The notes under the pieces are model-generated. The model was not told where the DNA came from, ran no database searches, and was given only the letters and a program-made list of their open reading frames with translations. Both the position numbers and the translations under genes were made by a program. Below, piece after piece: positions 37,443 through 46,256 of a stretch of 64,000 nucleotides of DNA. Positions within the stretch are counted from its first letter, which is position 1; the number at the start of each line of letters is the position of its first letter. The DNA comes from Labrenzia sp. THAF82 (GTDB lineage Bacteria; Pseudomonadota; Alphaproteobacteria; Rhizobiales; Stappiaceae). The stretch lies in NCBI RefSeq assembly GCF_009363435.1, contig NZ_CP045354.1:2012501-2076500 (forward strand), read 5' to 3'.

Positions 37443-38120
37443 ATGCGCATTTTGCTTCTGGAAGATGATAGTGGCATCGGCAAGTGGGTGCATTCCAGCC
37501 TCAGCGAGGCTGGTCATGTTGTCGACTGGGTTTCGGATGGAAGAGAAGCGCTGGCAAGTGCGACGACTGGAGATTTCGATGTCATTGTGCTCGACCGGAT
37601 GACGCCAGGTATTGACGGATTGTCGGTTCTGAAGGCCATTCGAGCCTCTCGAAACAGCACACCTGTCTTGTTTCTGACAGCTATGGAAGCAGTTGAAGAC
37701 AGGGTCGAAGGCCTCGAGGCAGGCGCGGACGACTACCTGACCAAGCCTTTCGCCTCTAGCGAGCTGCTGGCACGGATTGCAGCGCTTGGCCGTCGTAGGT
37801 CTTCTGTTCCAGATGCAGAGCCGGTGAAGCTCAAGTCGGGCGATCTTGAATTGGATCTCTTGAAACAGACTTGCGTCCGACAGGGGCAGAAAATCGATCT
37901 CAACGCGAAAGAATTCCGTCTTCTCGAAGTGTTCATGCGCAACGAGGGCCGGGTCCTGACCCGGGCGATGCTTCTTGAGCGTGTGTGGGATATCAACTTC
38001 GACCCGACAAGCAGTGTCGTTGAAACTCATATCAGCCGATTGCGCGCAAAGATCGAAAAACCGTTCGAGGGATCTCTGATCCGGACGAAGCGAGGAGCAG
38101 GCTATGTCTTCGAAGTGTGA
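37443..38120 (+). CDS. OmpR-family response regulator
   Basis: The 225-residue protein has a receiver domain with acidic pocket LEDD (7-9), phospho-acceptor Asp51 and Lys101 in LTKPF. A winged-helix DNA-binding domain follows (about 125-225; LNAKEFRLLEVFMRNEGRV, ending GAGYVFEV). It is controlled by the histidine kinase encoded 36 nt downstream. The AAGGA is 13 nt from the ATG, so translation may be modest. Confidence 0.93.
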   Translation: MRILLLEDDSGIGKWVHSSLSEAGHVVDWVSDGREALASATTGDFDVIVLDRMTPGIDGLSVLKAIRASRNSTPVLFLTAMEAVEDRVEGLEAGADDYLTKPFASSELLARIAALGRRRSSVPDAEPVKLKSGDLELDLLKQTCVRQGQKIDLNAKEFRLLEVFMRNEGRVLTRAMLLERVWDINFDPTSSVVETHISRLRAKIEKPFEGSLIRTKRGAGYVFEV

Positions 38121-38156
38121 TCCGGAAAATCGGGTATCTGACCGGAGCATCTGCTG

Positions 38157-39491
38157 TTGAAACTGCTTAATCAGATACGAGCCCTGATGCAGATGTCGGT
38201 CCTGCGTCAAACCGTGCAGCTCACGCTTGTCTTCCTCGTTATTGTCGCTTTTGCAGGATTCGTGTCGATCCTCTTCATCGATCGGGAGATCAATGCCCGC
38301 ATAGATGCTGAACTGGAAACCCGTTTGGCCGATGTTGCTGGCAGGATCGCTGCGATCGGCCCGGATAATGCCCTTTTCTATGAAACCGAAGATCGGTTTG
38401 TTGCCTTTCAGGGACCTGGCGGCGCAACGTATGGCGCCTTGGCTAAGCTTACCGAGAACAGGCCGGGACTGAGGACCATCAAACTTGGTCGAAAGGTTGT
38501 TGGTGAGGATCTCGACGGTATCTGGCGCGTGTATATCGCACAGGCGGCCGGCGGCACTTTGGCTGTCGGGACGAACCTTGACGATCGGGATGACTATCTG
38601 GAGGTCCTGATCAATATCTTCGCTGTATCGGGCGGTTTGACACTCGTTGCCATGCTGGGGATCGGAGGCCTTTTGGGCTGGCGGGCGCAACGGCGTTTGT
38701 CCGCCATCTCAGGAGTGCTCGACAAGGTGGCTGCAGGCGACCTGACGGCGCGGATCGAACCAGGGTCCGGCAGTGATGATTTCATTCGTCTGTCGCGATC
38801 GATCGATCAGACAACATCTCAGCTGGAAATCCTGCTGCGACAGACACGGAACCTGACGGCCAATATTGCGCATGACCTGAAAACACCCCTGACCCGTTTG
38901 CGTGGCCAGCTGGAAATGATTGAAGCGACAGCGGCCGACGAAGATGCGATCAGCGTGGCGATGGAACAGACTGACGAGATCATCGACCTGTTCGAGGCCT
39001 TGCTGCGCATTGCCAAGCTTGAATCTGGTGAACACCGGCAGAGGTTCGAGACCCTCAGTCCCGCCAGGCTTGCCGAGGAAACGGCGGACATTTACCGGGC
39101 GGTCATAGAAGACAGTGGCCGGAGCTTCGATCTTGTTGTTCAAGAAACACAGGCCATTTCAGGGGACCGGCGCTTGATCCTGCAAGCCGTCGCCAATCTG
39201 ATTGAAAACAGTTTGAAACACGCGCCGGAGAGCGCGCGTCTCACACTCATTGCGCGGGGCAAAAGCCTTGTCCTTGCAGACACAGGTCCGGGAATACCGG
39301 AACATCTTTATGGCCGCGTGCTGGAGCCGATGTACCGGCTTGAGGAAAGTCGAACAACGCCCGGTGCAGGCCTTGGCCTGGCCCTTGTCAAAACCATTAC
39401 AAACCTGCATCGGGCAGAGCTTTTAATGGCCTCAAGTCAACCGGACGCTCCTGAACGAAAAGGATTGAGAATAGAAATCCGGTTTCCGTGA
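38157..39491 (+). CDS. sensor histidine kinase
   Basis: TTG at 38157 with GGAGC 8 nt upstream gives 444 residues. Two membrane helices (about 20-41 and 150-175) enclose a periplasmic sensor of roughly 110 residues. Then come HAMP (about 176-230), HisKA with His239 in NIAHDLKTPLTRLR, and the ATP-binding domain (N box LIENSLKH, G1 DTGPGIP, G2 GAGLGLALVK). It should phosphorylate the regulator encoded just before. The signal is unknown, perhaps envelope-related given the PepSY gene. Confidence 0.92.
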   Translation: MKLLNQIRALMQMSVLRQTVQLTLVFLVIVAFAGFVSILFIDREINARIDAELETRLADVAGRIAAIGPDNALFYETEDRFVAFQGPGGATYGALAKLTENRPGLRTIKLGRKVVGEDLDGIWRVYIAQAAGGTLAVGTNLDDRDDYLEVLINIFAVSGGLTLVAMLGIGGLLGWRAQRRLSAISGVLDKVAAGDLTARIEPGSGSDDFIRLSRSIDQTTSQLEILLRQTRNLTANIAHDLKTPLTRLRGQLEMIEATAADEDAISVAMEQTDEIIDLFEALLRIAKLESGEHRQRFETLSPARLAEETADIYRAVIEDSGRSFDLVVQETQAISGDRRLILQAVANLIENSLKHAPESARLTLIARGKSLVLADTGPGIPEHLYGRVLEPMYRLEESRTTPGAGLGLALVKTITNLHRAELLMASSQPDAPERKGLRIEIRFP

Positions 39492-39724
39492 TCCAGAACT
39501 CGTGCCTCTCGGTCGGGGAAAATTGCCTATCTCTCAAAGAGGGTGACGATTGTCGATCCGGACACACGCGGTCGGAACGCAGGACGCCCCATTCGATGAC
39601 GTGATCTGAAACCGATATGGGACAGGGGAGTGGCCTCATACTGATCGCGCGCTTCAAACATGACGAAACGTTAATCTCAGAACAATGGACCCGTGCGTTT
39701 TCATACCCATATTTCCATTAGGAA

Positions 39725-39743
39725 ACGGCGAAAGCCGTATAAT
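39725..39743 (+). promoter_or_regulatory. GNRA-loop hairpin overlapping a TATAAT box
   Basis: ACGGC-GAAA-GCCGT (39725-39738) is a perfect stem with a GAAA tetraloop. It overlaps TATAAT at 39738-39743 by one base. A -35 match at 17 nt is poor (CCATTA). The small ORF starts 15 nt downstream. Confidence 0.4.
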
Positions 39744-39758
39744 GGAAAGGAAAGGAAA

Positions 39759-39926
39759 ATGACCCGCGAGAACAATCGTTTTTACGAAGTGGACGATTTG
39801 TTGAAAAAGTATGGCGTGCCAAGAACGAATTGGGTTGCTCGCCTGCGCCGACCTGAGAACAGCGACAAATGGCGGAACCACAAAGGCCCCAATCCGCTGC
39901 TGATGCTCGGTCTGGATCGAAGCTGA
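39759..39926 (+). CDS. 55-residue hypothetical protein
   Basis: From ATG 39759 the protein has 55 residues, starting MTRENNRFYEVDDLLKKYGV. It is hydrophilic, Asn/Arg/Lys-rich and lacks a membrane segment. Two AAGGAAA copies lie just upstream, and a TATAAT box at 39738 is close enough for a very short leader. The reading frame extends upstream to 39693, but that would cross the hairpin and lacks a ribosome binding site. No family recognised. Confidence 0.5.
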   Translation: MTRENNRFYEVDDLLKKYGVPRTNWVARLRRPENSDKWRNHKGPNPLLMLGLDRS

Positions 39927-39989
39927 GCGTAGAACCAAAACAAGGGCATCCTGCTTGCTGAAAAGTTGGCAATCCAGGATGCCGAACTG

Positions 39990-40673
39990 TCAGCCAACCG
40001 CAACCCGCAGCTCGGGCAATCCTTCTATGGTCGCCAGGAGCACATCGCCTTTGGAAACGGGACCGACACCGGCAGGTGTTCCCGTCAAAATGACGTCACC
40101 AGCGCCCAGTTGGAAAAGCTCGGACAATTTTGCGATGATCTCAGGGACTTTCCAGATCAGCTGGTTAAGGTCGCCGTCCTGACGAATGTCACCATTGACG
40201 GTGAGTGAAATCTTGCCATCGCTCAGAAAACCGCAATCGGCGGCCGGAACAATCCGGCCGACTGGGGCTGAACGTTCAAATGCCTTTCCGGCTTCCCAGG
40301 GACGGCCAGCCTTTTTGGCCGCACCTTGTAAGTCCCGCCGGGTCATGTCCAGAGCAACCGCATACCCATAAACGTGCTGAAGTGCGTTTTCGGCCTTGAT
40401 ATTGGCGTGACCCGATTTCAACATCACCGCCAGTTCTACCTCGTGATGAACATCCTGGCTGAGTGGGGGATAAGGAAACGTTCCGGAGGGATCGAGATCG
40501 TCCGGGTTTTTCTGGAAGAAAAACGGAGGTTCCTTGTCAGGGTCATGACCCATCTCAACAGCATGAGCCGCGTAGTTCCGACCGACACAATAGACCCGTC
40601 GCACAGGAAACCCGAGTTTACTGTCGCTGATTGGCAATATGGCGGGTTGCGGGGCGGGAAACACCGTCGGCAT
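39990..40673 (-). CDS. fumarylacetoacetate hydrolase family protein
   Basis: The 227-residue protein has the FAH fold marks: RVYCVGRNYAAHAVEMG, FFFQKNPDDL, HHEVELAVML with the acidic metal ligands, GYAVALDMTRRDLQ and DVILTGTPAGVGPV. Family members are hydrolases, decarboxylases or isomerases of beta-diketo acids. The small size fits acylpyruvase/YcgM-like enzymes. No pathway genes are adjacent, so the substrate is open. Confidence 0.9.
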   Translation of the reverse strand: MPTVFPAPQPAILPISDSKLGFPVRRVYCVGRNYAAHAVEMGHDPDKEPPFFFQKNPDDLDPSGTFPYPPLSQDVHHEVELAVMLKSGHANIKAENALQHVYGYAVALDMTRRDLQGAAKKAGRPWEAGKAFERSAPVGRIVPAADCGFLSDGKISLTVNGDIRQDGDLNQLIWKVPEIIAKLSELFQLGAGDVILTGTPAGVGPVSKGDVLLATIEGLPELRVAVG

Positions 40674-40785
40674 GGTTCGACCTTCCTGAAATGGCGATGA
40701 CCGTCTGTTTGCCGCATCCCATCATTTCTGTCGAGTGACACCTGCGACGCACCTCTATCAAAGGCCGACACCTACGCACTGTGGA

Positions 40786-41454
40786 TCAGATCTGCAATCG
40801 ACCGGAAACAGGCACGTTCAGATCATTTTGATGGCTTGCCAGGGCTTCTATCGCAAGGCGAAGGCCTTCTGCCGACGTCTGCGCAGACATGCTGGGTGCT
40901 CCGAGATTTCCTTCCATCGCCGCCACTTGTGGCAGGTGAGGCAGGTGCACCCAACCAGCGCGAACTTTGCTCTCAGTCTCAGCAAGGTGATGCATAACAC
41001 CGTAGAAAAGGTGATTGCAGCAGAAAGTTCCGGCCGTATCGGAAATGTCAGCGGGAATACCGCCCGCGCGCATTGCCTTGACCATCGCGCGGACCGGAAG
41101 TGTGCTTTGGTAGGCGAGGGGACCGTCTTTGACGGTTGGCTGGTCCTGCAAAGCCATGCCAGCATTGTCTTTCAAACCGTAGCGGGTGGCATCGTTGAAA
41201 TTCATCGCAAAGCGTTCAACGGTTATCGTGGCACGTCCGCCAAATTCTCCCATCATTACGACGGCATCAGCACCAGTTTTCTGTAGTGCATCCTTGACGG
41301 CTTCGATGCATACGAAAAACGTATTCGGGATAATTTTCGATACAATGCGGGTGTCGGCCACGACATCGCCGTCCAGAAGCCTTGCAACTTGTTCGGCCGG
41401 ATTGACCGGTGTGTTGCCAAATGCCTCAAATCCCGTCAACAGCAATGACTTCAT
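40786..41454 (-). CDS. pcp: pyroglutamyl-peptidase I
   Basis: The 222-residue protein begins KSLLLTGFEAFGNTPVNPAEQ, typical of C15 peptidases. Catalytic residues can be placed at Glu80 (TVERFAMNF), Cys146 (AGTFCCNHLFYG) and His170 (AGWVHLPHLP). It removes N-terminal pyroglutamate from peptides in the cytoplasm. Monocistronic; nothing around it suggests a special pathway. Confidence 0.93.
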   Translation of the reverse strand: MKSLLLTGFEAFGNTPVNPAEQVARLLDGDVVADTRIVSKIIPNTFFVCIEAVKDALQKTGADAVVMMGEFGGRATITVERFAMNFNDATRYGLKDNAGMALQDQPTVKDGPLAYQSTLPVRAMVKAMRAGGIPADISDTAGTFCCNHLFYGVMHHLAETESKVRAGWVHLPHLPQVAAMEGNLGAPSMSAQTSAEGLRLAIEALASHQNDLNVPVSGRLQI

Positions 41455-41623
41455 GCGACTATATCCTGTTCAGGCGGATGCGCTGTAGCATGGCACGCGC
41501 GGTCCCCATTAGCCGACCGGCGTCGCTGCAATCAGCCTGCAAAGCCAAATCGCCCGACATGCACTTCACACCGGATCCATTTTGCGCAACAGTCAGACGG
41601 TTTTCAGCTGCAGAGTGCCCTTA

Positions 41624-42724
41624 TCAGGTGTTGAACTTGAAGAGCAGTACATCACCATCCTTGACGATATACTCCTTGCCTTCATCCCTTGCCTTGCCTG
41701 CCTCCTTGGCAGCATTTTCACCGCCAAGAGAAACATAGTCGTCATAGGCAATTGTTTGTGCACGAATGAAACCGCGTTCGAAGTCCGTGTGGATGACACC
41801 GGCGGCACCGGGGGCTTTTGTGCCTTCCGTGATTGTCCAAGCACGGGTTTCCTTGGGGCCAGCGGTAAAATAGGTGATCAGACCGAGCAGGTCGTAGCCA
41901 GCGCGGATCATGCGATCGAGGCCCGGTTCTTCCAGTCCGATGGTTTCCAGAAACTCGTCCTGTTCCTCATTGTCGAGTTGAGAAATCTCGGCTTCGATTG
42001 CGGCCGATATCACCACGGCGACAGCGCCTTCTTCCTTGGCCCTCGCCATAACCTTTTCGGTAAATGCGTTCCCGGTTGCTGCTGAAGCCTCATCAACGTT
42101 GCAGACGTAAAGAACCGGCTTTGAGGTCAGCAGGTTCAAACCCTTCAAGAGCTTTGCTTCCTCTGCGTCTGCAGTTTCCAGCATGCGCGCCGGTTTGCCG
42201 TCCTGCAACAAGGCAAGGGCTGCCTCCATGATCGGCAATACGACTTTTGCTTCCTTGTCGCCGCCCGTCGCTTTTTTCTTCAAGGGAGCGATACGGCGCT
42301 CAAGGCTTTCCATATCCGCGACCATGAGCTCGGTTTCTACCGTTTCGGCATCCGCAAGCGGATCAATCGCACCGTCGACATGGGTGATGTCATCATCTTC
42401 AAAGCACCGCAGCACATGAGCGATGGCATCGACTTCGCGAATGTTGGCCAGAAACTGGTTGCCAAGACCTTCACCCTTGGAAGCTCCGCGCACCAGACCG
42501 GCAATGTCGACGAAAGTAATTCGGGTCGGGATGACTTCCTTCGAAGCCGCAATATCGCGGATCGCATAAAGGCGCGGGTCAGGAACGGCAACTTCACCCG
42601 TATTCGGCTCGATCGTGCAGAAGGGATAGTTGGCGGCCTGGGCCGCGGCTGTTTTCGTGAGCGCGTTGAAGAGCGTGGACTTGCCGACATTCGGCAGTCC
42701 GACAATGCCGCACTGGAAACCCAT
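41624..42724 (-). CDS. ychF: redox-regulated ATPase YchF (Obg-like)
   Basis: The 366-residue protein has G1 [12 protein letters not shown]3 DIAGLV, and NVDE in place of the GTP-specific N-K-x-D, the known cause of ATP preference in YchF. A C-terminal TGS domain follows ([16 protein letters not shown], ending [15 protein letters not shown]). It binds ribosomes and is linked to oxidative stress. Length and order are standard. It is often near pth and rplY, here about 1-2 kb away. Confidence 0.96.
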   Translation of the reverse strand: MGFQCGIVGLPNVGKSTLFNALTKTAAAQAANYPFCTIEPNTGEVAVPDPRLYAIRDIAASKEVIPTRITFVDIAGLVRGASKGEGLGNQFLANIREVDAIAHVLRCFEDDDITHVDGAIDPLADAETVETELMVADMESLERRIAPLKKKATGGDKEAKVVLPIMEAALALLQDGKPARMLETADAEEAKLLKGLNLLTSKPVLYVCNVDEASAATGNAFTEKVMARAKEEGAVAVVISAAIEAEISQLDNEEQDEFLETIGLEEPGLDRMIRAGYDLLGLITYFTAGPKETRAWTITEGTKAPGAAGVIHTDFERGFIRAQTIAYDDYVSLGGENAAKEAGKARDEGKEYIVKDGDVLLFKFNT

Positions 42725-42837
42725 GGGAGTTCGCTTTCGGTTTGGTCTGAAACTGTTGCCGGGCTACATGCCCGAGCCTTGACGGCAGGTCAAGACTTTG
42801 AGCGACGAGTTCAGACACGGAAGGCTGAACCGTTGCG

Positions 42838-43857
42838 TTATTGCAGACCCGTCCTGTCGATGATGCCACGGTTGCACCCCATTGCGACGGTATCGGCCGC
42901 CCGCATCAACTTACCCAGGTCGCTTTCCTGAGTTATCTTGCCTTTCATGCCGAGCCAGATCTCGTTGATCAAGGTACGGCTGCCGTCACTGGTGCACTTG
43001 ATCAGAACCCTGTCTCCTGTGCCTTGGCCGAAAGATGTGTCAAAGGCTGCGCGGATATCGGCCCCTGTGATTTCGGCACCGACATTGTTGAAGAACAAGT
43101 CCCCGACAGCGGATTGATTGACGAGTTCAGTCAGGTAAAGCGTGTCATCATAATATTCATCAGCGCCACCTTCGCCCAGGAAACAGGTGCCGTGTTTTAT
43201 CCATTCATGATGGTGCAGGAAACTGGCATATCCTGGCATGGCAGCTTGCAAGGCATCGGCGGTTTCGGTGTCGATCGCCGGAGCAGGGAGACGATCCCAG
43301 GTATCGGGCTTGTCCAGGTCTATGATGCTGGTCGGCACTCCGCAGTAAATGTTGTCCTTTGGCTGCGGCCACAGGCCGTGGATGGAGAGCTGGCGGGTCG
43401 TGTGCGGAAGAAGGCCATCGTTCAGGTCACGGCATTCCTTCTTGCCGGGTCGGAATTCACAAAACGCTGGCTGCCAGGAGAGGGTCAGAAGGTTGTCGAC
43501 GGACTCTGTGCCTTCCTGCTCGATGACATCATCGGAACCGCCTGTTCCAGTGCCACCTGTCCGGGTATCGGCCTTGACCACGTGAATGCCGCAGTCCGCA
43601 CTGACCCATCGAGCGGTTGATACGGGAGCGTTGTCCATCTGAACCTGGAAATAGTCTCCACCTTCCTTGTTCAACCCGAGCATCTTATAGGCCATATTGG
43701 GAGAGGTGGTGATGCTGCCCGGATTGGTCTGCCTGTTTTTGCTGTGATAGGCTTCGCAGGTTTCGAAGGCGATGAAATAGCCTTCCAATTTCTTGAACGC
43801 CGATGCCGGTGTCGTCACCAAAAAGCTGCCTGCGATCAATGCAATAAGAAAACGCAT
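42838..43857 (-). CDS. secreted RNase T2 family ribonuclease with extra N-terminal region
   Basis: The 339-residue precursor has a signal peptide (about 1-20). The T2 core starts near residue 122: LTLSWQPAFCE, CAS1 SIHGLWPQ (catalytic His160), CAS2 HHHEWIKHGTC (His216/His222 area, Glu218). The first ~100 mature residues (FETCEAYHSKNRQTNPGSI to GIHVVKADTRTGG) are not part of the T2 fold and have two Cys. A Gly/Thr-rich linker joins the parts. T2 enzymes cleave RNA to 3'-phosphates via 2',3'-cyclic products; export suggests nutrient scavenging or defence. Confidence 0.9.
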   Translation of the reverse strand: MRFLIALIAGSFLVTTPASAFKKLEGYFIAFETCEAYHSKNRQTNPGSITTSPNMAYKMLGLNKEGGDYFQVQMDNAPVSTARWVSADCGIHVVKADTRTGGTGTGGSDDVIEQEGTESVDNLLTLSWQPAFCEFRPGKKECRDLNDGLLPHTTRQLSIHGLWPQPKDNIYCGVPTSIIDLDKPDTWDRLPAPAIDTETADALQAAMPGYASFLHHHEWIKHGTCFLGEGGADEYYDDTLYLTELVNQSAVGDLFFNNVGAEITGADIRAAFDTSFGQGTGDRVLIKCTSDGSRTLINEIWLGMKGKITQESDLGKLMRAADTVAMGCNRGIIDRTGLQ

Positions 43858-44043
43858 TGCCTACCTCCCAGAACCACTGGACGGACACCGCGAACAAATG
43901 CTCCTGGTGTCTTCTCGGGGGGAACGACCTAATCCTTGCCGTGTCACCATGTCGTTCTTATGACGAGAGCTGCGAATCCTGTTTGTGCTTTGCTTGGTTC
44001 CGGCGTAACAGCAGCCAATTTACTGTATTCGCTGGAGCTGGGG

Positions 44044-44787
44044 TCAGTCGCCACGGAACAGTTTTTTCAGCATGTCTGCCATCGGCCCGGATTTGGGCAT
44101 GGCCGTTGGCTTAGGCTGACGGGCCTGCCGAATGTGGCTTTGCCCCTTTGGTTTTGCCGCAGGCCTGCCAGGGCGCTCGCCCGCTACTTCAGGTTTGCCC
44201 TTGCGCTGTGCTTTTTGCGGTTCCAGTGAAAGCGTCAGTTTGTTGGCAAATTGACTGTCCTGCCCGGTTGCGAGCAGATCGGCATGGTTCGCTATTTCCT
44301 CAAGAAGTGGTTCCAGCCAGTCCTGATCCGCCTTTGCAAAGTCACCAAGAACATAGTTCGATACCAGCTTCTTGTCGCCGGGGTGTCCGATGCCGAGACG
44401 AAGACGCCGGTAGTCCGGCCCGATATGCGCGGAGATGGAACGCAATCCATTGTGGCCACCGTGACCACCGCCTTTTTTCATGCGGAATTTGGCAGGCGGC
44501 AAGTCGAGCTCATCGTAGAGAACGACGATGTCTTCGGGTTGAAGCTTATAGAAGCGCATGGCTTCACCCACCGACCGACCGCTTTCGTTCATGTAGGTTG
44601 AAGGTTTTAACAGGAGAGCCTTGTCTGTTCCGAGGCGTCCTTCGGAAACCTGACCCTGAAACCGGGCGCGCCAGGGCTGAAAAGCCGAATGGCTGCGGTG
44701 AATTTCGTCCACGGCCATGAAACCGATGTTGTGCCGGTTTCCTGCGTATTTCGCACCTGGATTACCGAGACCGACGATCAGCTTCAT
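44044..44787 (-). CDS. pth: peptidyl-tRNA hydrolase with basic C-terminal extension
   Basis: The 247-residue protein has the Pth core: [21 protein letters not shown] (catalytic His in RHNIG), [27 protein letters not shown] and [12 protein letters not shown]. It frees tRNA from stalled peptidyl-tRNA. The final ~60 residues are Lys/Arg/Pro-rich and low in complexity, ending [10 protein letters not shown]. This tail is common in Hyphomicrobiales and absent from E. coli Pth. It follows rplY on the same strand, but a terminator stands between. Confidence 0.95.
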   Translation of the reverse strand: MKLIVGLGNPGAKYAGNRHNIGFMAVDEIHRSHSAFQPWRARFQGQVSEGRLGTDKALLLKPSTYMNESGRSVGEAMRFYKLQPEDIVVLYDELDLPPAKFRMKKGGGHGGHNGLRSISAHIGPDYRRLRLGIGHPGDKKLVSNYVLGDFAKADQDWLEPLLEEIANHADLLATGQDSQFANKLTLSLEPQKAQRKGKPEVAGERPGRPAAKPKGQSHIRQARQPKPTAMPKSGPMADMLKKLFRGD

Positions 44788-44815
44788 AATGTGCCTTTCA
44801 CGTCCGTTGTTGAAA

Positions 44816-44842
44816 CGAAAAAGCAGCCCAACCGGCTGCTTT
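44816..44842 (-). terminator. Rho-independent terminator after rplY
   Basis: AAAGCAGCC (44820-44828) pairs with GGCTGCTTT (44834-44842). Read on the minus strand it ends in TTTTT. It lies between rplY and pth, so pth is made by read-through or its own promoter. Confidence 0.8.
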
Positions 44843-44884
44843 GAAGTCGTCCCCGAACTTGCTCCGTGATGGAGCGCCGGGGCA

Positions 44885-44903
44885 GGAGGCGGTGACCGCC
44901 TCC
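44885..44903. repeat. hairpin GGAGGCGG-TGA-CCGCCTCC
   Basis: A perfect 8-bp GC-rich stem with a 3-nt loop lies 25 nt after the rplY stop, upstream of the terminator. It may stabilise the rplY message. Confidence 0.55.
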
Positions 44904-44927
44904 TTGTTGTTGTAACAGAAGTGAAGC

Positions 44928-45563
44928 TTATTCGCTTGCTTCTTCTTCGCCCTCTTCAGTGCCTTCTGCTTCTTCACCTTCGTCGGTTTCTTTCATGCCG
45001 GCCGGAGCCGCAATCGTTGCGATGGTGAAGTCGCGGTCGGTGATGGTCGGCTCAGCGCCTTCCGGCAGATCAACTGCGGAAATGTGCAGGCTGTCGCCCG
45101 GCTCAGCTTTGGCAAGATCCAAAACCAGCGCTTCAGGAATGCTGTCTGCAGGCACGTTCATTTCGACCGTGTGACGGACGATGTTCAAGACGCCGCCTTT
45201 TTTCAGGCCCGGGCAGTCTTCTTCATTGATGAACTGGACCGGAATTTCGACCGTGAGGGTCGCGCCTTTGGCAACACGCAGGAAGTCGACATGCAGGACG
45301 TCATCACGCACCGGGTGCAGCTGATAGTCCTTGGCGATAACCTGATGCTTTTCACCGTCGATGTTGATCGTGCCGATCTGCGCGGTAAAGCCACCCTTGT
45401 GCAGGGTAATGGTTGTTTCTTTTACCGGAATGGTGATCGGCAGTGCCGGTTTCTTGTCGCCGTAGATAACGGCGGGGAGAAGGCCTTCGCGACGCAGTGC
45501 CCGTGCGGCCCCCTTGCCCACCCGGTCCCGTGCCGACGCCTTCAGCTCATAGCTGGAAGCCAT
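44928..45563 (-). CDS. rplY: 50S ribosomal protein L25/general stress protein Ctc
   Basis: The 211-residue protein has the L25 N-terminal domain ([27 protein letters not shown]) binding 5S rRNA and the longer TL5/Ctc C-terminal beta domain, ending in a run rich in Glu ([15 protein letters not shown]). This long form is usual outside enterics. Monocistronic with a terminator at 44816. Confidence 0.95.
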   Translation of the reverse strand: MASSYELKASARDRVGKGAARALRREGLLPAVIYGDKKPALPITIPVKETTITLHKGGFTAQIGTINIDGEKHQVIAKDYQLHPVRDDVLHVDFLRVAKGATLTVEIPVQFINEEDCPGLKKGGVLNIVRHTVEMNVPADSIPEALVLDLAKAEPGDSLHISAVDLPEGAEPTITDRDFTIATIAAPAGMKETDEGEEAEGTEEGEEEASE

Positions 45564-45889
45564 GGGAAACTCCTTGGTGTATTAAGAACGGATCGGCGAA
45601 CCTTTGCGCCTTCAAAAGACTTTCAGTTGTTCGGGATCGATCCACATGCGCCTCCTCCAGGGGTGCAGGCGCGAGCGCGTACATACAGAAACACCCGCAA
45701 TTACGCAAGTCTGCCGCTCCAATTTTGTTGTTTCAGGCGCCGAATTCGAGCGTTATTTCGTGTGGTCAATGTCCAGAGGCGACTGGTAGTGCTCCGTTCT
45801 ATTTTGGAGGAAAGTAATTACTCAACTGAAAGGTTGACTGATTTTGGCGTCCGGACAAAACTGTCCAGAACAAAACGGGTGGAGCTGCC
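45564..45889. promoter_or_regulatory. 326-nt divergent promoter region rplY / TfoX-N gene
   Basis: The gap contains two small dyads near the TfoX-N gene: TCAAC-N6-GTTGA at 45822-45837, preceded by AAGTAATTAC, and GGACA-AAAC-TGTCC at 45853-45866. Either could be an operator of the TfoX-N gene. A GGAGG at 45806-45810 has no ORF behind it. No RNA gene is recognised. Confidence 0.4.
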
Positions 45890-46231
45890 ATGGCAATCGA
45901 CGAGGACCTCAACAACAGGCTGCGTGATGCGCTTGCGGACAAAGGGGGACTTTCAGAAAAGAAGATGATGGGAGGCACGTGCTTCTTGCTCAATGGCCAT
46001 ATGGTGTGCGGTGCTGACCGCACAAAGGATGGAGAAAGTCGGTTTATGTTCCGGGTTGGGAAAGACAATCATGGAACAGCGGAAACGTTGCCCGGAGCGA
46101 CACCAATGATGCAGGGAGGGCGTGTGATGAGTGGCCTGTTCTTTGTGGCAGAAGACGATGCGTCCGATGACATCCTTCGTGACTGGCTGGACCTTGCCGT
46201 CGCAAATGCAATGACGCTGAAACCCAAGTGA
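45890..46231 (+). CDS. TfoX/Sxy N-terminal domain protein
   Basis: The 113-residue protein is one TfoX-N domain: KKMMGGTCFLLNGHMVCGADR, then SRFMFRVGKDN and MQGGRVMSGLFFVAED. The C-terminal half of full TfoX is missing, so a competence role is not implied; stand-alone copies are common in alphaproteobacteria and of unknown function. GGAG lies 5 nt before the ATG. Confidence 0.85.
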   Translation: MAIDEDLNNRLRDALADKGGLSEKKMMGGTCFLLNGHMVCGADRTKDGESRFMFRVGKDNHGTAETLPGATPMMQGGRVMSGLFFVAEDDASDDILRDWLDLAVANAMTLKPK

Positions 46232-46256
46232 TTTTTCTTTGTCTTAAGGATGTGGT

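Noticed and set aside
37437-38690. 417-codon minus-strand ORF
   Set aside because: Antisense to the response regulator and kinase genes, whose motifs are intact.
45084-45968. 294-codon plus-strand ORF
   Set aside because: Antisense to rplY and out of frame with the TfoX-N gene.
45890-46231. Competence regulator call for the TfoX-N protein
   Set aside because: The C-terminal half of TfoX is absent and no competence genes are near.
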